A stretch of 64,000 nt of DNA from Diplonema papillatum. Its lineage: Eukaryota; Euglenozoa; Diplonemea; Diplonemida; Diplonemidae. The DNA is taken from positions 157,164-221,163 of the forward strand of contig JAPJBO010000339.1 in NCBI GenBank assembly GCA_030068145.1. Reading direction: 5' to 3'. This document shows, piece by piece, positions 41,530 to 53,900 of this stretch. Position numbers and translations under genes: made by a program. The notes under the pieces are model-generated. The model did not search any database. It was given only the letters and a program-made list of their open reading frames with translations, and was not told the origin of the DNA. Position 1 is the first letter of the stretch, and each line of letters begins with the position of its first letter.

Positions 41530-42310
41530 CTTCCTCGCTTAGAAATGGCATCCGTCGGCCGGCCTTAGCACAGTTCTTTGTCGGTCGTCGAACTTGTCCA
41601 AACTCATCCGGACAACGACTGCGTGATGTGTCGGTATCGCTTTGGCTTCAATCACCTCCACAGTTTCGACTGCTTGCAGGGCGGCCTCATTCGCTAGTAT
41701 AAGGTCGATCCGTGTGCCCCCTTCAGCAAGTATTTTTCGGTTTCGTCCCGTTCCTCATCGCCACATGCTCAGTCCACTGTCCGATCGTTGTCGCGGCTCG
41801 CAAGGTTCCACCGACGTGTTCAGGTCAGCGTGGGAACGCTACCGAGGGCGGCGGCCTCGAAGACCTTCTTGAACAGGTTCTCTCTTGATTCCTGCTTGCC
41901 GGAGTGCCCATATACCGTTATCATGTGTAGCATGGTCTTCCCCCCTCCGATCGGCTTGGCCACGTGATGCCATCTCCCCGTATCCCATAGCGATCTTTCC
42001 GGTTCGGTCTTTTCCGGGAATCCAAACCCGCTCTTCTCCTGCCCGGGTATAAAACCCTACCCCCCCGGGCATCGTCTGCGTTCCTCCCCTCGCCGCCTTG
42101 GTTGTCGGTTGAGGTTTCGCCGCATATAGCCGGCCCCCAACTCTCTTTGGACAAGTTGGGAATACACCTTCGTCGACGGCGCATCCAACCTCAATTCCTG
42201 CATCGCGACGAAGTCGGCGTCAATCGTGGCGACGTCTAGGTAGTGCTTCCGGTAGGAAGTCACGTTTACCGTCGCGACGGTTATCCCCCGCGGTCGGGTT
42301 GTCGTTCGCT
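41530..42310 (-). pseudogene. APE-type endonuclease domain of the retrotransposon (frameshifted)
   Basis: Minus-strand pieces in changing frames show the order of an endonuclease/exonuclease/phosphatase domain: ITVATVNVTSYRKH, then DADFVAMQELRL (catalytic Glu motif), GGVGFYTR, KTMLHMITVYGHSG, ADLNTSVE (position of the G-D-x-N motif, first Gly replaced), TRIDLILAN and finally THHAVVV (position of the S-D-H motif). In active enzymes these residues nick the target DNA. Frame changes near 42070, 41960 and 41830, and stops near 41750, make it inactive. Confidence 0.82.
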
Positions 42311-42499
42311 TTGGTCTTTGTGAGGGCAGTGCCTGTTGTGGCTGCCGTGGCTGCGAGCTCGACGCCTCTCGGAGCGGGTGCGGTTGTTGTTGTGGGGGCG
42401 GTGTTCGTCGGGGTGCGATTAGCAGCCTGGCGAGAGGCACTGTGTTGGTGTCTGCCCGTTCCAGCAACTGTAGACTCTGCAAGGGGAGCTGGAGCCGGT

Positions 42500-42918
42500 C
42501 GTAGTGTAATGGTTGGTAGGTTATCACTACTGTCCGGTCCGCCCCGTCCGACCTCCACCGCTTCACCGTTCGCATTCACCACCCAGATGTCGCACTTCAG
42601 CACTTGTGCCGCTGCGTTCAGCGTCAGCTCGTCTCCGTACGTCCGGTCAGTTCCCATCCTCTGCAGGTACTGCGCCATCTCTTCTCCTCCCAAGTAGTAG
42701 TATCTTGCGGTGTTCGCCTCGATGTTTCGGACCACTCGCTCCCTTAACGTCCCTGCGTCGATTCTGCCGTAGCTGTCCGCTATCGCCGAGAACTGGCAGT
42801 TCCCGTCTCCCGGAACCTGTATGTACCTTGCGCACATACTGCGCGCCGTTCGCGCTATCCACTCACAGTCGTTGTCGTTGTCATCGGTCCTTCCGGTTAC
42901 ATCTCCTCCTCCGACCAA
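42500..42918 (-). pseudogene. OTU-family cysteine protease domain of the retrotransposon (frameshifted)
   Basis: Starts VPGDGNCQFSAIADSYG, the Asp-Gly-Asn-Cys catalytic block of OTU deubiquitinases, followed by LRERVVRNIEANTARYYYLG, EEMAQYLQRMGTDRTYGDEL and VLKCDIWVVNANG. The partner His motif (ITYQPLHYDRLQ) appears in a different frame at about 42510-42550. A small indel therefore separates the catalytic Cys and His. Read through this break, the domain has normal length and order. Confidence 0.85.
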
Positions 42919-42930
42919 GCTGGCCTCGCT

Positions 42931-44710
42931 TCATTTCGCGGTCGACGATACAAAACCGGCCAGCGTCGACTGCCTATCCGGCTTCTTTGTCGAGGATGCA
43001 GCGGAGTTCTGCATCTTCGCTGGTGGCTTCGCCTCGCTCCGTTCTTGAGACGCCGACTCGGTGCCGGACCTCGCCCTCTTCTTCGCCCCCGTCTTCGGGC
43101 CTCCCGGTTTGGCACTTTTCGTCTTCTTTGTCTTCCCCTCCTCGCGGTCCGTGCTCGGCTGTCGCCGCGGTGATGGCGACTTCTGCGCTCCGGCCTGTTT
43201 CGTCTGCACCTCCGCCAGTCGCTTGGTGAGGTCCTCGATCCGGCGCAGGGCCTCGTTCAGCTGCGCTCGCAGCTGCTCTACCTCGGTTGCCTCTGGTGCG
43301 CTGGTTGGTTTAAAGCCTGCTGGCGCGGTCGCCGCTTCAATGTTGACGTTCTTCCCGCCTTTCCCGCCCTTCATAGTATTGCCCTTCTTTCCGCCGTCGC
43401 CACTCAAGCCCTTCGCTGCAACCCCTGTCTCGGGCAGTTGTTGCCCGGCCTCGCGCCACTGATCAGTCCCCCGTTTCTTTCCGTAGCAGCGCAATAATTC
43501 CGCCCAGGTGTACCTTTCCTGCTCTCGTACTGAGCCGACCTCTGCAGAATCACGCCTCTTCTCCGGAGCTGCCATCTGCACCCACCTCTGCTCCGCATCG
43601 GCGATTGGTCGGGCCGTGGACACTTCGATGCTGGTGTCCGAGTCCGCGACTCCGAAGACCCATGCCGGCGGTTCCGAGCCCCTGACCACCGCGAGAGTCC
43701 TTCCTCTCTTTGGGATGACCTTTATCGCAGTCACTCCTTCCCATCCCGCATTACTCAGGAAACCCTGAGCTTGGGCGGTGGTGGTTCGTCTGGCAAAACC
43801 GAACACGTCCCACGTCTTGCCGTCCACTCTGGGTACGGACCTCTCCCCCGCCGCGGCTCGCACCTGTTCTTCTGCGCCTGTTGCCACACGAAGCCCAAGT
43901 CTGTTTACGGTGAGTCTTCTAACCTGTGTGGGTAGACGGCCCGCGAGTGCCTTCGCGTCGGCCAGCGTTGTCTCCGCGGACAGCCAGACGACCGGGCCCG
44001 CATCCTTTTTCGGGACCACGAAAACGCCACGGTGACCCGACACCGCTTCCAATGACTGCCTGTTCCGCGTTGACGCGGATCAGCGCGCCGAGAGAGCGCG
44101 CTGGATCCTCGGCCCTGCCCCTCGTTTCGACGCCCGTGATGATGACGTCGCCTCTACTCACGCCCTGTTCCGCGGCAAACTGCCCGAGGTAGGCCCTCAG
44201 GTTGGCCGTCGCCTCTCCCCACTCGGTTGCCGTGGTGTATCGTCGAGGGACACATGCCGACAGCCTCTGCACGTCCGGTTCGCCCGTCTGGCATCGCCAC
44301 GCGGTTAAACGTCATCTTCGAGCTGACCTTCTTCTCGCCCAGTTGAAAGACGGTTCCAGTTGTCGTCTCGATGCGGGTTCCGCGCCTGACGACGACCGAG
44401 CTGCTTGGCCAGCTAATTCTGGCAACGCGGCCAGCACGACGACCGCACACGCCTCTTTCCGCTTGCCGTCGTCGATGGCCTTCTTGGCTTCCGAGCGGCT
44501 CGCGATGGCCACTCCCGCTTCGTCACAACTCCGCAGTTTCTTCAAGTCGACGACTGGAACATCCCAGTCTTCGCTTCGCAGCTGCGCGGGTTGCCGTTCT
44601 CTCTTTGCTGGCACCCACTGCCATGGGGCCTCCGTCCCGGTCTGCGTCGGCCGCATAGCCTCATCAGAGGCAGTGCGTTGCGCGGGACCACCGCTTGGAG
44701 GTGCAGACAT
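42931..44710 (-). pseudogene. ORF1-like protein of the retrotransposon (frameshifted)
   Basis: Begins at 44710 (MSAPPSGGPAQRTASDEAMR) and continues in at least three frames. The longest piece covers 44052-42931. It holds a region with FGFARRTTTAQAQGFLSNAG and IKVIPKRGRTLAVVRG, then a Gly/Lys-rich stretch (GGKKGNTMKGGKGGKN). After that come a leucine-heptad coiled coil (EVEQLRAQLNEALRRIEDLT) and a basic Ser/Lys-rich tail. This layout resembles LINE ORF1 nucleic-acid-binding proteins, but no zinc knuckle or RRM was confirmed. Confidence 0.65.
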
Positions 44711-44734
44711 GTTGTTGGTGAATCGTTTAAGTGA

Positions 44735-44771
44735 TTTTCTTTTTCTCCCAGTCCCGTTCTTGTTGCGTTAG
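44735..44771 (+). promoter_or_regulatory. Candidate spliced-leader acceptors of the giant vWA gene
   Basis: TTTTCTTTTTCTCCCAG (AG at 44750-44751) and GTTCTTGTTGCGTTAG (AG at 44770-44771) lie 150 and 130 bases before the ATG at 44902. They sit inside or beside the 5' edge of the retrotransposon. Pattern-based inference. Confidence 0.4.
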
Positions 44772-44901
44772 TGGGGAGTCATTTGCAAGCAAACGAGTAC
44801 CACACTATCGACAATCAATCAATCAAACAAAGGTCGCAAAACACCAAACTGTCCTCGGGATCGACGGTAACACTAAAGGAAACTAAAAGCGCTTCAACAA
44901 A

Positions 44902-47900
44902 ATGAAGCTCATCAGCCCAATGGGGCTGTTGGTGTTGTTGGGACACCTAAGGAACACCAACGCTGTTGCAGCGCCTTGCCTGTTGAACGACGATGAGTCG
45001 GCGTGCATTGGGGATACGAACGGGTGCGTGTGGACGCAGCCGACCCTTGGTGTTCCAGGAAGCTGCGGTGTAGAGCCGTGCAAGTTCACGGACGAGCTGA
45101 ACTGTAATGCGGACAAAAGCTGTGAATGGGAAAGTCTCTGCCCAAAGAACGACGATCACAAGTGTGTCCGCCATGCTTGCTTCGCCACAACGCAGAAGGA
45201 GTGCGAAAAGAACTCACAGTGCCAGTGGTCTTCCGGCTTGAAGTGTCAACGTTCTATATGCGGAAAGTACCCGACCGAAAGCTGTTGCCGGAGCGAGGAT
45301 TGCCAGTGGAACACAGGTGTCTCGCCACCAGTGTGCGTCGAAAAACCTTGCACGAGGAACTACAAGACAGAGTCGCTCTGCAACAAAAAGTCTGGGTGCA
45401 TGTGGGACGCCGGCAAGGGATACTGTACGGAGATGAACTGCAACGGTCTCGGGGAATGCTCGTGTAGAAATGCACAAGGCTGTTACTGGCATATCAGAGA
45501 AAAGCGTTGCGTGGACGAAGAGTACGGACAATGCCCTGCTTTAGAAGTTGTTGTGGCCGTGGACGCCTCCTCGTCTGTTAGAGGAGCGTTCTATAGACAT
45601 TCAAACGGCTGGTACGCCTTCTGGGACCTCTTGAAAGACTGGGCCAACCAAATCCCGCTCACCGGTGAGAAAAGAGGGGTCACCGACAGCGGACTGACCC
45701 GCGGCGGCATCCGTTTGGGCACCATCCAGTTCTCCGGTCAGGAGCCGTACGTGACGTGTACAAAGAAGATATGGTTTTTCGGCTGGCGTTGCGTACGCTA
45801 TGCAACCAAACCAGGAACCACCGAAGCGAGGGTCAGAGCTCTGTCGGGAGTCTACAGTGAATTATCAGGAGACATATCCTATCACAGAGCATACCCGCTG
45901 AACAAAGGGAACAGGATTGAGAAGGGAATGCAAGAAGCCGGTAACGTCTTCAACAAGGCCGCCAAAAACCGGAAGAAGGTCATGTTCATCTTCGTGGACT
46001 CTGGCATGGTAGACTACGCGTCTACTACGAGCGAGGTGAACACGTTAAACAGCCAAGGTGTTACTCGCTTTGGAATCGTGCTCAGAAGGAGTTCGTCTCA
46101 AAGTTCGGCTGAGAACGACGCCGCCGTTCAATTGAGGAAGCTGACATCAAGCGCATCATTGTCCATCTCAATGACACACGACGCAGTTGCTGCCAACCTC
46201 TTCAAGAAAATCTGCGAACCGTCCTCTACATTCGGCAAATACATTGTTGGTTCTGGCGTTCAAGATAATGACCAGGTTGGATACCATCTACCGTGCAAAC
46301 AGTACACCAATGCGTACAAATGTGCGGTGGACCGGGGATGCCACTGGAGCTCGTCTAGCCAGGCCTGTTTGGACTCCGTCTGCATCACGGAGTGCGAGAA
46401 AACTGCGTGTATGCTTAATACCGACAATTATTGCGTGTGGGACACGACGCAGGGCTGCTTGAAAGAAACGCGCTGCGCACACGACACGTATGACCTCTGC
46501 ATAGCTTCATCCCAAAACTGTGTCTGGGACGGGACGGCCCAGCTGTGCGAACCGGCTCCTTGCACGATGAACGACAATGAGCTGGATTGCAAGTCGGACC
46601 ATGAGGACTGCTCGTGGGTGTCGAAGAAGTGCGTTGTTCGCCCGTGCACGAGACCAGACACGAAACCAGACTGTGTAAAGGACGGAAATGGCAAAGAATG
46701 TGCCTGGCAGAAGGACCCATGCGGGGGACCAGAGCTTCAATGCATGCACGCTGGCTGTAAAGCGTGGACCTCTTCAACGGTGTGCAAGGCTGATGCTCGG
46801 TGTCAGTGGGTTAATTCGAAATGTGCGTTCAAAACCTGCTCCGAGAACGACAACGACGAGTGTTGCGACGCGCGAGCGGAGTGCCACTGGGACTTGAAAA
46901 CCACACCTGCGACCTGTCAGATCAAGGAGTGCTACACGTTGACGACCAACGCCAAGTGCGAAGCGAACAAAGACTGCATGTGGAACGAGTCACCAAAGGG
47001 GTGCGTCGACCTCCACTGCCAGTTCCACTTGACTCAATGCGCGTGCATGCGGAACGACAACTGTTACTGGAAGAGCGGCAGCGAGGAACAGTGCGTTGCG
47101 GCTAAATACGGACTGTGCCCTGCGATGGACATCGTCCTCATCTTCCCCGGCTCCACGTCGATGAGCTACAAGTTCGAACATCACCCGAATGGCTACTTGG
47201 CTTTCACCGAACACATCCGAAACTGGGTCCGGGAGATACCCTTGACTAAGGCCCCAGCAGGCGTGACAACCCAATCTGGGAACACTGAAGCAGCCCGTGT
47301 TTCTCTCATTCAATACGGAACGGACGGAAGTGCGGCAAAGATCGCGACCGCACCTGCTGCCAAAGGCCAACTTTCAGGCACATTCGCTCAGTTGGATAGT
47401 GACCTAACATGGCACGAGGACAACCCTGTCGGCGGGGACCACAAGATCCTCCCTGCCCTCAAGCTCGCTTACAAGAATTTCAACGAGCGTGACTGGAAGG
47501 ACTCACCTCCTGACGACGGAGTCGAGCGCATCCTGATCATTGTCACGGACCAGCAGATTCTCGACACTGACGATACCAAGGATGTGATCGACAACATGGA
47601 CTTTTTGAGAGTGAACAGGTACGGAATCGTTGTACGCAGACAGGCCACCGCAACCAAAGTGGACGTCGACGCGAGCGCATCGTTGAAGAAGCTGACTTCG
47701 GCTGACCAAAGCAAGCACTTTACAGACTTGAATCTTGATGAGCTGCCGGACCTTCTGCATAAGTTCTGCGATCCTGTTCACGAGTGGGGTTCGAATATCG
47801 AGCACATCGTTCCTGGAACGACGATCAACAAACACCTTCCGTGCATGTTCTACCTTCAGGAAGCCACGTGCAAAAAAGACCGCGGTTGCTTCTGGTCTAC

Positions 47901-50900
47901 GTCTACCAAGACCTGCACTACCTCTCCTTGCCTTGAACATTGCACAGCAGCTGACTGCCATGCCGAGAACAACATGGAATGCTCTTGGACCAACGTTCAC
48001 TGTGAAAACATCCCGGATACGGTTTGCGATTGCAAGTACGACGAGGCCGACCTGGCGGCGAACAAGAGACATTGTGAAACAGAGCCGGACAAGTGTTCTT
48101 GGAATGGAACTCTGTGCGTGATCGACCAGTGCGCCACAGGATCCACGGGGGATATTATTTGTAAAAGCAACGGGCAACAATGCGTGGACCCCGACCCCTC
48201 ACCGTGTACTGACGACTGGTACTGTGAGTGCGTCGCGCCGCTGACGCGAGACCCGTACACTTCCCCGACTCAAGCTAAAGCCGTCTGCGTATTGAACGAG
48301 TGCCTCGCGAGTTGCAGCACGTGCGAGAATGGCGCGTGTGCGAAGAAGGACCAAGACTGTTTCGACCACAACTCGGCACCGACGTCCACGGAAGATTGGG
48401 GCTGCAGGTGCCGGTCTCCGTTTGAAGGTGCGGCCATCGGCAAAGTCGCAACGTGCGCTATCAACGAATGCAACGTAACGTGCGACCACTGCGAAAACGG
48501 GCTTTGCGCAACGGCCGGTCAGGGTTGCAACGACCCGGACGACACCAATTCGAGTGACTGGGCTTGCCTTTGCCCGGAGCCCTCAGTGATGTATGAGATA
48601 GGCGCTGTCGTCGACCAATGCCTATTTGACGAGTGCCTCGAGTACAACGGAACCTGCACTGACGTGGATCAGGTCTGCGTGGAACCCGACGACAGCGTGT
48701 ACAACGACTGGTACTGCGAGTGTAAACCCCCAGGGGACGGGCAAGCCGCAATGGCGGCCGCGGTGTGTATTCTGAACGAGTGCGAGGCAACTTGCACCGG
48801 GTGTGAAAACGGCGTGTGTCAAAGTACTTGGCCGCCGCAGACCTGCTTTGACCCTGACCAAAACGCGTCATCCACTGGAGACTGGCGCTGCGTCTGTCCC
48901 AACGATCCATCGGCTTCCGCGCGCGGGGGCGTAGTCAACTGTCCCTTCGACGAATGCACGGAGGACTGCACCACGACCTGTGAACAGGGCCGGTGTGCCA
49001 AGGGACACTTGGGACAGACATGCAGCGACCCGAACCCGACGCTCAATTCAAGATGGGACTGGATGTGCGTGTGCCCGTATCCCTCCTCGAAAACCCGAAC
49101 GGGAGGTGACGTTGCTTCGTGCTCGCAGGACGAATGCGAGCTGCACAACACGTGTCAGAACAGGCAGCAAACGTGTACAGACCTGGACGAAAACAAGCCA
49201 GACGATTGGCAGTGCACTTGTGTTGCTCCATTAAACGGTTCGGCTATGACAGAAGCGGCCAATTGTACGATTGACGAGTGCGACAAAACATGCGACTCAT
49301 GCGAGAAAGGTGCCTGCGACTCTGGTCCTGTTTCTCAGACCTGCAACGACCCGGACCACAGCGAGCTTTCGACAGGCGACTGGACGTGTACTTGCCCGGC
49401 TCCATCCACTCTGTATGCAACGAAAAGCGTAGCTAACTGCCCACTGGACGAGTGCAAGGAAGCCTGCCCAACATGCGCAGGTGCCACCTGCTCAGCGAAT
49501 AATCAGTCGTGCTCAGACCCGATACCCATGTCCAAGTCCTTGTCCAACTGGGTCTGTGCTTGCGATGCTCCCGCGAACTACACGCAGCTGACCGCACCAG
49601 TGCAGAGTTGCGACATCGATGAGTGCACACTGCACAATGAAACGTGCAACGACGCCAATCAGGATTGCCATGACCCCAACCATTCAATAGGGTTTGACTG
49701 GCTGTGCGTGTGCAGAAGCCCGCTGAGCGGGAGCGAGCTCAACGGTATCGCGGACTGTGCAATCGACGAGTGTAACACAACATGCAGCACGTGTGAGAAC
49801 GGCAAGTGCGACACCGGCGTGCTGCCGCAGACGTGCAGTGATCCCGACCACAGCGAGTTCTCGACATCTGACTGGACGTGTACCTGCCCGTCACCCTCGT
49901 TCAATGCAGCGACACAGAACTTGGCAGACTGCCCATTGGACGAGTGCGATGCGATTTGCCCTTCTTGCGAGCAAGACGCTTGCGCGAATGCATCGCAGAC
50001 CTGCTATGACCCTTTCCCGATGACGAGCTCTCTTTCAGACTGGAATTGCACTTGCCAGTACCCGTCGAATGCGACTGAGCAAGCTGCTGCTGTTGCCTCG
50101 TGCGACAGAGACGAGTGTGAAATCCACGCTCCTACGTGCGAGGCTGCAAACCAAACTTGTTATGACGTCAACGCATCTATTCCGCACGATTGGATGTGTG
50201 CGTGCCGTTCTCCTTTGAGCGGAGAAGAAACGTCGAAGGTGGCAGCTTGCTTTGTTGACGAGTGCGTATCGAGCTGCGAATCGTGCGAGGAAGGCCTGTG
50301 CTCGACGGGGGACCCGATCGAAACGTGCGATGACCCAAACAACAGCTCGCTGTCACTGTCGGATTGGACGTGTACGTGTCCATTCCCTTCGACACGATTT
50401 GCCACAGTCAACAAAGCGGATTGCCCAAGAGACGAGTGCATCGTCGACGGATGTTCAACCTGTGCGAATGGAACGTGTGCCCAGAGCGGGCAGAACTGCA
50501 GTGACCCTGTCGCGATGACCAGCTCTCTGTCTGACTGGGTCTGCAGTTGCCCGTTCCCATCGAACGCGACTGCTACTGCAGCGGCAGCGGCAACGTGCGA
50601 TACAAACGAGTGTGACATTTCCCGTTACAACATGATCTGCATGGTGGCAGGGCAGGAGTGCGTGGATCCGGATGAGTCCGTGACTGATGACTGGATGTGC
50701 AGGTGCGTTTGGCCGTTGTCAGGACACGCGACTGGCAGTGCTGTGAATTGTACCATCGACGAATGCGAGGAGAACTGTCAGACGTGCGAGCGCGACATGT
50801 GCTCATCAGCGTACCCCGTTCAGATCTGCCATGATCCGGACCACAGCTCGGACTCTCAATCCGACTGGATCTGTGCATGCCAAGCACCTTCGAACAACAC

Positions 50901-53900
50901 GGGCTACACCAACCTCGCCTCGTGTCCCCTCAACGAATGTGAAGACACCATGTGCGCAACATGCGCCAACGGTACCTGTGTTCGTGGCGACGGCGATCAA
51001 ACGTGCACAGACCCTGGTCCATCCTCTAGCTCGTTGTCCGATTGGTTCTGCAGGTGCGCTGCTCCTGCGAACTACACGCAAACCGCTGCTGCGGTTGTTT
51101 CGTGCTCAATTGATGAGTGCACGATCCACAACTCGACGTGCACAAGGGGTAACCAGACGTGTGAAGACTTAGATCAAGCTGCACATTACAACTGGGAATG
51201 CGTCTGCAACGACCCGTTGTCCGGAAGAGGCACCATGGAGTTGGCAGAATGCACCATTGACGAGTGTGAGGTCACGTGCGGCACGTGCGAGAACAGCATG
51301 TGTGAAACCGGTGCCGTTGAGGAGACGTGTACCGACCTCAACATCAGCGCCCTCTCGAGACAAGACTGGGCTTGTTCGTGCCCAGCGCCTTCAACTATTT
51401 CTGCGATTTACAACCTCGCAGACTGTCCACTTGACGAGTGCAGTGTGACTTGCGCCACGTGCTCGAACCAAACGTGCACAGACGCAGGACAAACGTGCTA
51501 CGACCCGGAACCCAGATCCGAATCTCTGTCGGACTGGATCTGCTCGTGCGTGCCTCCAGCGATGCAGAAAGCCGTCGCGAGCGCCGCGGACATATGCGCA
51601 TACGACGAGTGCCTGAGCTTCAACGCCACGTGCGCCAGTGCGAACCAAACGTGCGAAGATCCGAACTGGGAGACGTACAGTGACTGGGTATGCTGGTGCC
51701 CGCTTCCGTTTGAAGGAAACGCAACAGCCGGTATCAGTCACTGTGAGATCAATGAGTGTGAGAAAACCTGCGCATCCTGCGAAGAGGACCTGTGTGCGAC
51801 CGCAGGGCAGAGCTGCGAGGACCCGGATTCCAGCTGGAAGTCGCTGTCCGACTGGTTGTGCCGCTGTCCTGAGCCCAGTGTCGGACATGCGTTCACCAGT
51901 GTGTCCCACTGTACTTTGAACGAGTGCAATACGACCTGCCCTCACTGCGCCAACACCATATGCTCCGGTGCATCGCAGCTGTGCGATGACCCGAATACGA
52001 CTGCCTCTTCGACTAATGACTGGTGGTGCCGCTGCCCCTCTCCTTCGCTCGGTTTGAACAAAACGAGCGCAGTTGACTTTTGTTTGTACGACGAGTGCTC
52101 GGTACCTGAAAACGAGAACGTATGCCTGAACCACACCCAGGAATGTGTCGACGTCGACACCGAGGTATTCAGCTTGGACGACTGGGAGTGCAACTGCATA
52201 TCGCCACCCGCCCTCGAGAACAACTCTACAGTAACGGGACCAACGCTTTGTTCTTACCAAGGTGAGTGTGAAACAGACCCCGAGGCGCTTCTGTGTCTCG
52301 CGAAGGGGCACCTGTGCTGGGACCCGGATACCGATATCCATTCATTGGGTGATTGGGAGTGCTCGTGCGTGACTCCGTTCAAGGGAGAAACGGCTGTCAA
52401 CAGTTCGGACATTCTCTGCGAGGTGAACGAGTGCGAGACAAATTGCTCGACATGCGCGATCACGAACGAATACCCGAACCAGCCAAACTTGTGCGAAATA
52501 GAGGGTCAGACGTGTACAGACTTAAATTTGACCACGCTGCACGACTGGCAGTGCCAGTGCCCTTTCCCGTCCACTACGCTTGCGTCCACGGCGACACCAG
52601 CTCCGGCTTGTGTAGTTGACGAGTGCCTTGCAGTCTGCCCATCATGCTCGAAGGGTGCGTGCACCTCAGTGAACCAGACCTGCGTAGATCCGGATACGGA
52701 TGTCAACTCCCTTTCGGACTGGACGTGCACCTGTCCCTCGCCCGGGGTTGGAGACGCGACCGCCAAAGCAGCGTTGTGCGTTTGCGATGAGTGTCTGCTG
52801 TACAGCGACTGTCCGGACGCGTGGCAAAGCTGCTACGATGCAGACACCACGTGCAACAACGTGCAGCCTGACTTTGTTTGCACGTGCCCGCCCGGGTCTA
52901 ATGGGACTGCTATCGGAGAGGCAGTTGCGATGTGCACCATTGACGAGTGTGTCGAGTTTGGGGACACGTGCGCGCTAAGCGGTCAAACGTGCGTTGACGA
53001 CGACAAGATGACCAACGGAACGTGGGTATGCCACTGCCCTATGCCAGCCAACGGCTCCGCGCTGATGGCTGTGTCGAGCTGCACACTTGACGAGTGTTTG
53101 AAGGACTGCAAGCACTGCGAAAACGATACGTGTGCAAGTGCCAAGCAAGACTGCACCGACCCCGACACTCGTTTGGAATCGTCTCATGACTGGTTCTGTG
53201 AGTGCAGGTTCCCTGGAGTTGGGAAAGCGACGGCCCGGGCTGCGTCGTGTGACTGCGATGAGTGCGTGACAGACGTCATCTGCAGTTCCGCGAACCAAAC
53301 GTGCAACGACGGGAATTTGACATGCGCCGACGGGGGCGCCAAGGACTACACCTGCACCTGTCAAGACCCGTTTACGGGCGTTGCAGAAGCCGCTGTCGCC
53401 GTTTGCAAATGGGACGAGTGTGCCGAGCACGAGTTGGCATGCACGAACAAGAAGCAGAACTGCTACGATCCGGATCTTGTCAACCTTGACACTTGGCAAT
53501 GCGTGTGTTTGCCGAATGCGACAGGTTCTGCGTTGATGCAAGCCGCAGAATGTTCGTTGGACGAGTGTGCCGCCATCTGTGACTCGTGCGAGAATTCGGC
53601 GTGCGAAAACGCAGGACAGAAGTGCAATGACCCGGACATCGCAATTACGTCTCTCGGAGACTGGACGTGTGAGTGCAACGTCGGTACCGGTAAAGCAACA
53701 CAAGCTCCGGCTGACTGCAAATGCGACGAGTGTTTGGACACTCTGGAGTGCGATCTGGCCGATCAGATCTGTACTGACTCGAACCACACTTGCGGTGGTG
53801 GCGACTTCACGTGCTCGTGCAAGTTACCTTGGCAGGGTGTGGGAACTGCGGGGGCTGCGGTGTGTGAGATGGACGAGTGCAAACAAAATGGATACGTCTG

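Larger units (their letters stand above)
41280..44712 (-). mobile_element. LINE-like (non-LTR) retrotransposon, decayed 5' half with OTU and APE endonuclease
   Basis: On the minus strand the order is ORF1 with a coiled coil (44710 to about 42931), an OTU-type cysteine protease domain (about 42900-42500), a Gln/Pro/Arg-rich linker and an APE-like endonuclease (about 42310-41530). The reverse transcriptase that should follow is missing; recognisable sequence ends near 41280. OTU domains attached to non-LTR elements are known from Dualen/RandI-type elements. Frames shift at least six times, so the copy is inactive. It lies head to head with the giant gene at 44902, only 190 bases away. Confidence 0.82.

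Noticed and set aside
42299-44771. Plus-strand frames of 130-240 codons across the retrotransposon
   Set aside because: They are the complement of ORF1, OTU and endonuclease sequence on the minus strand.
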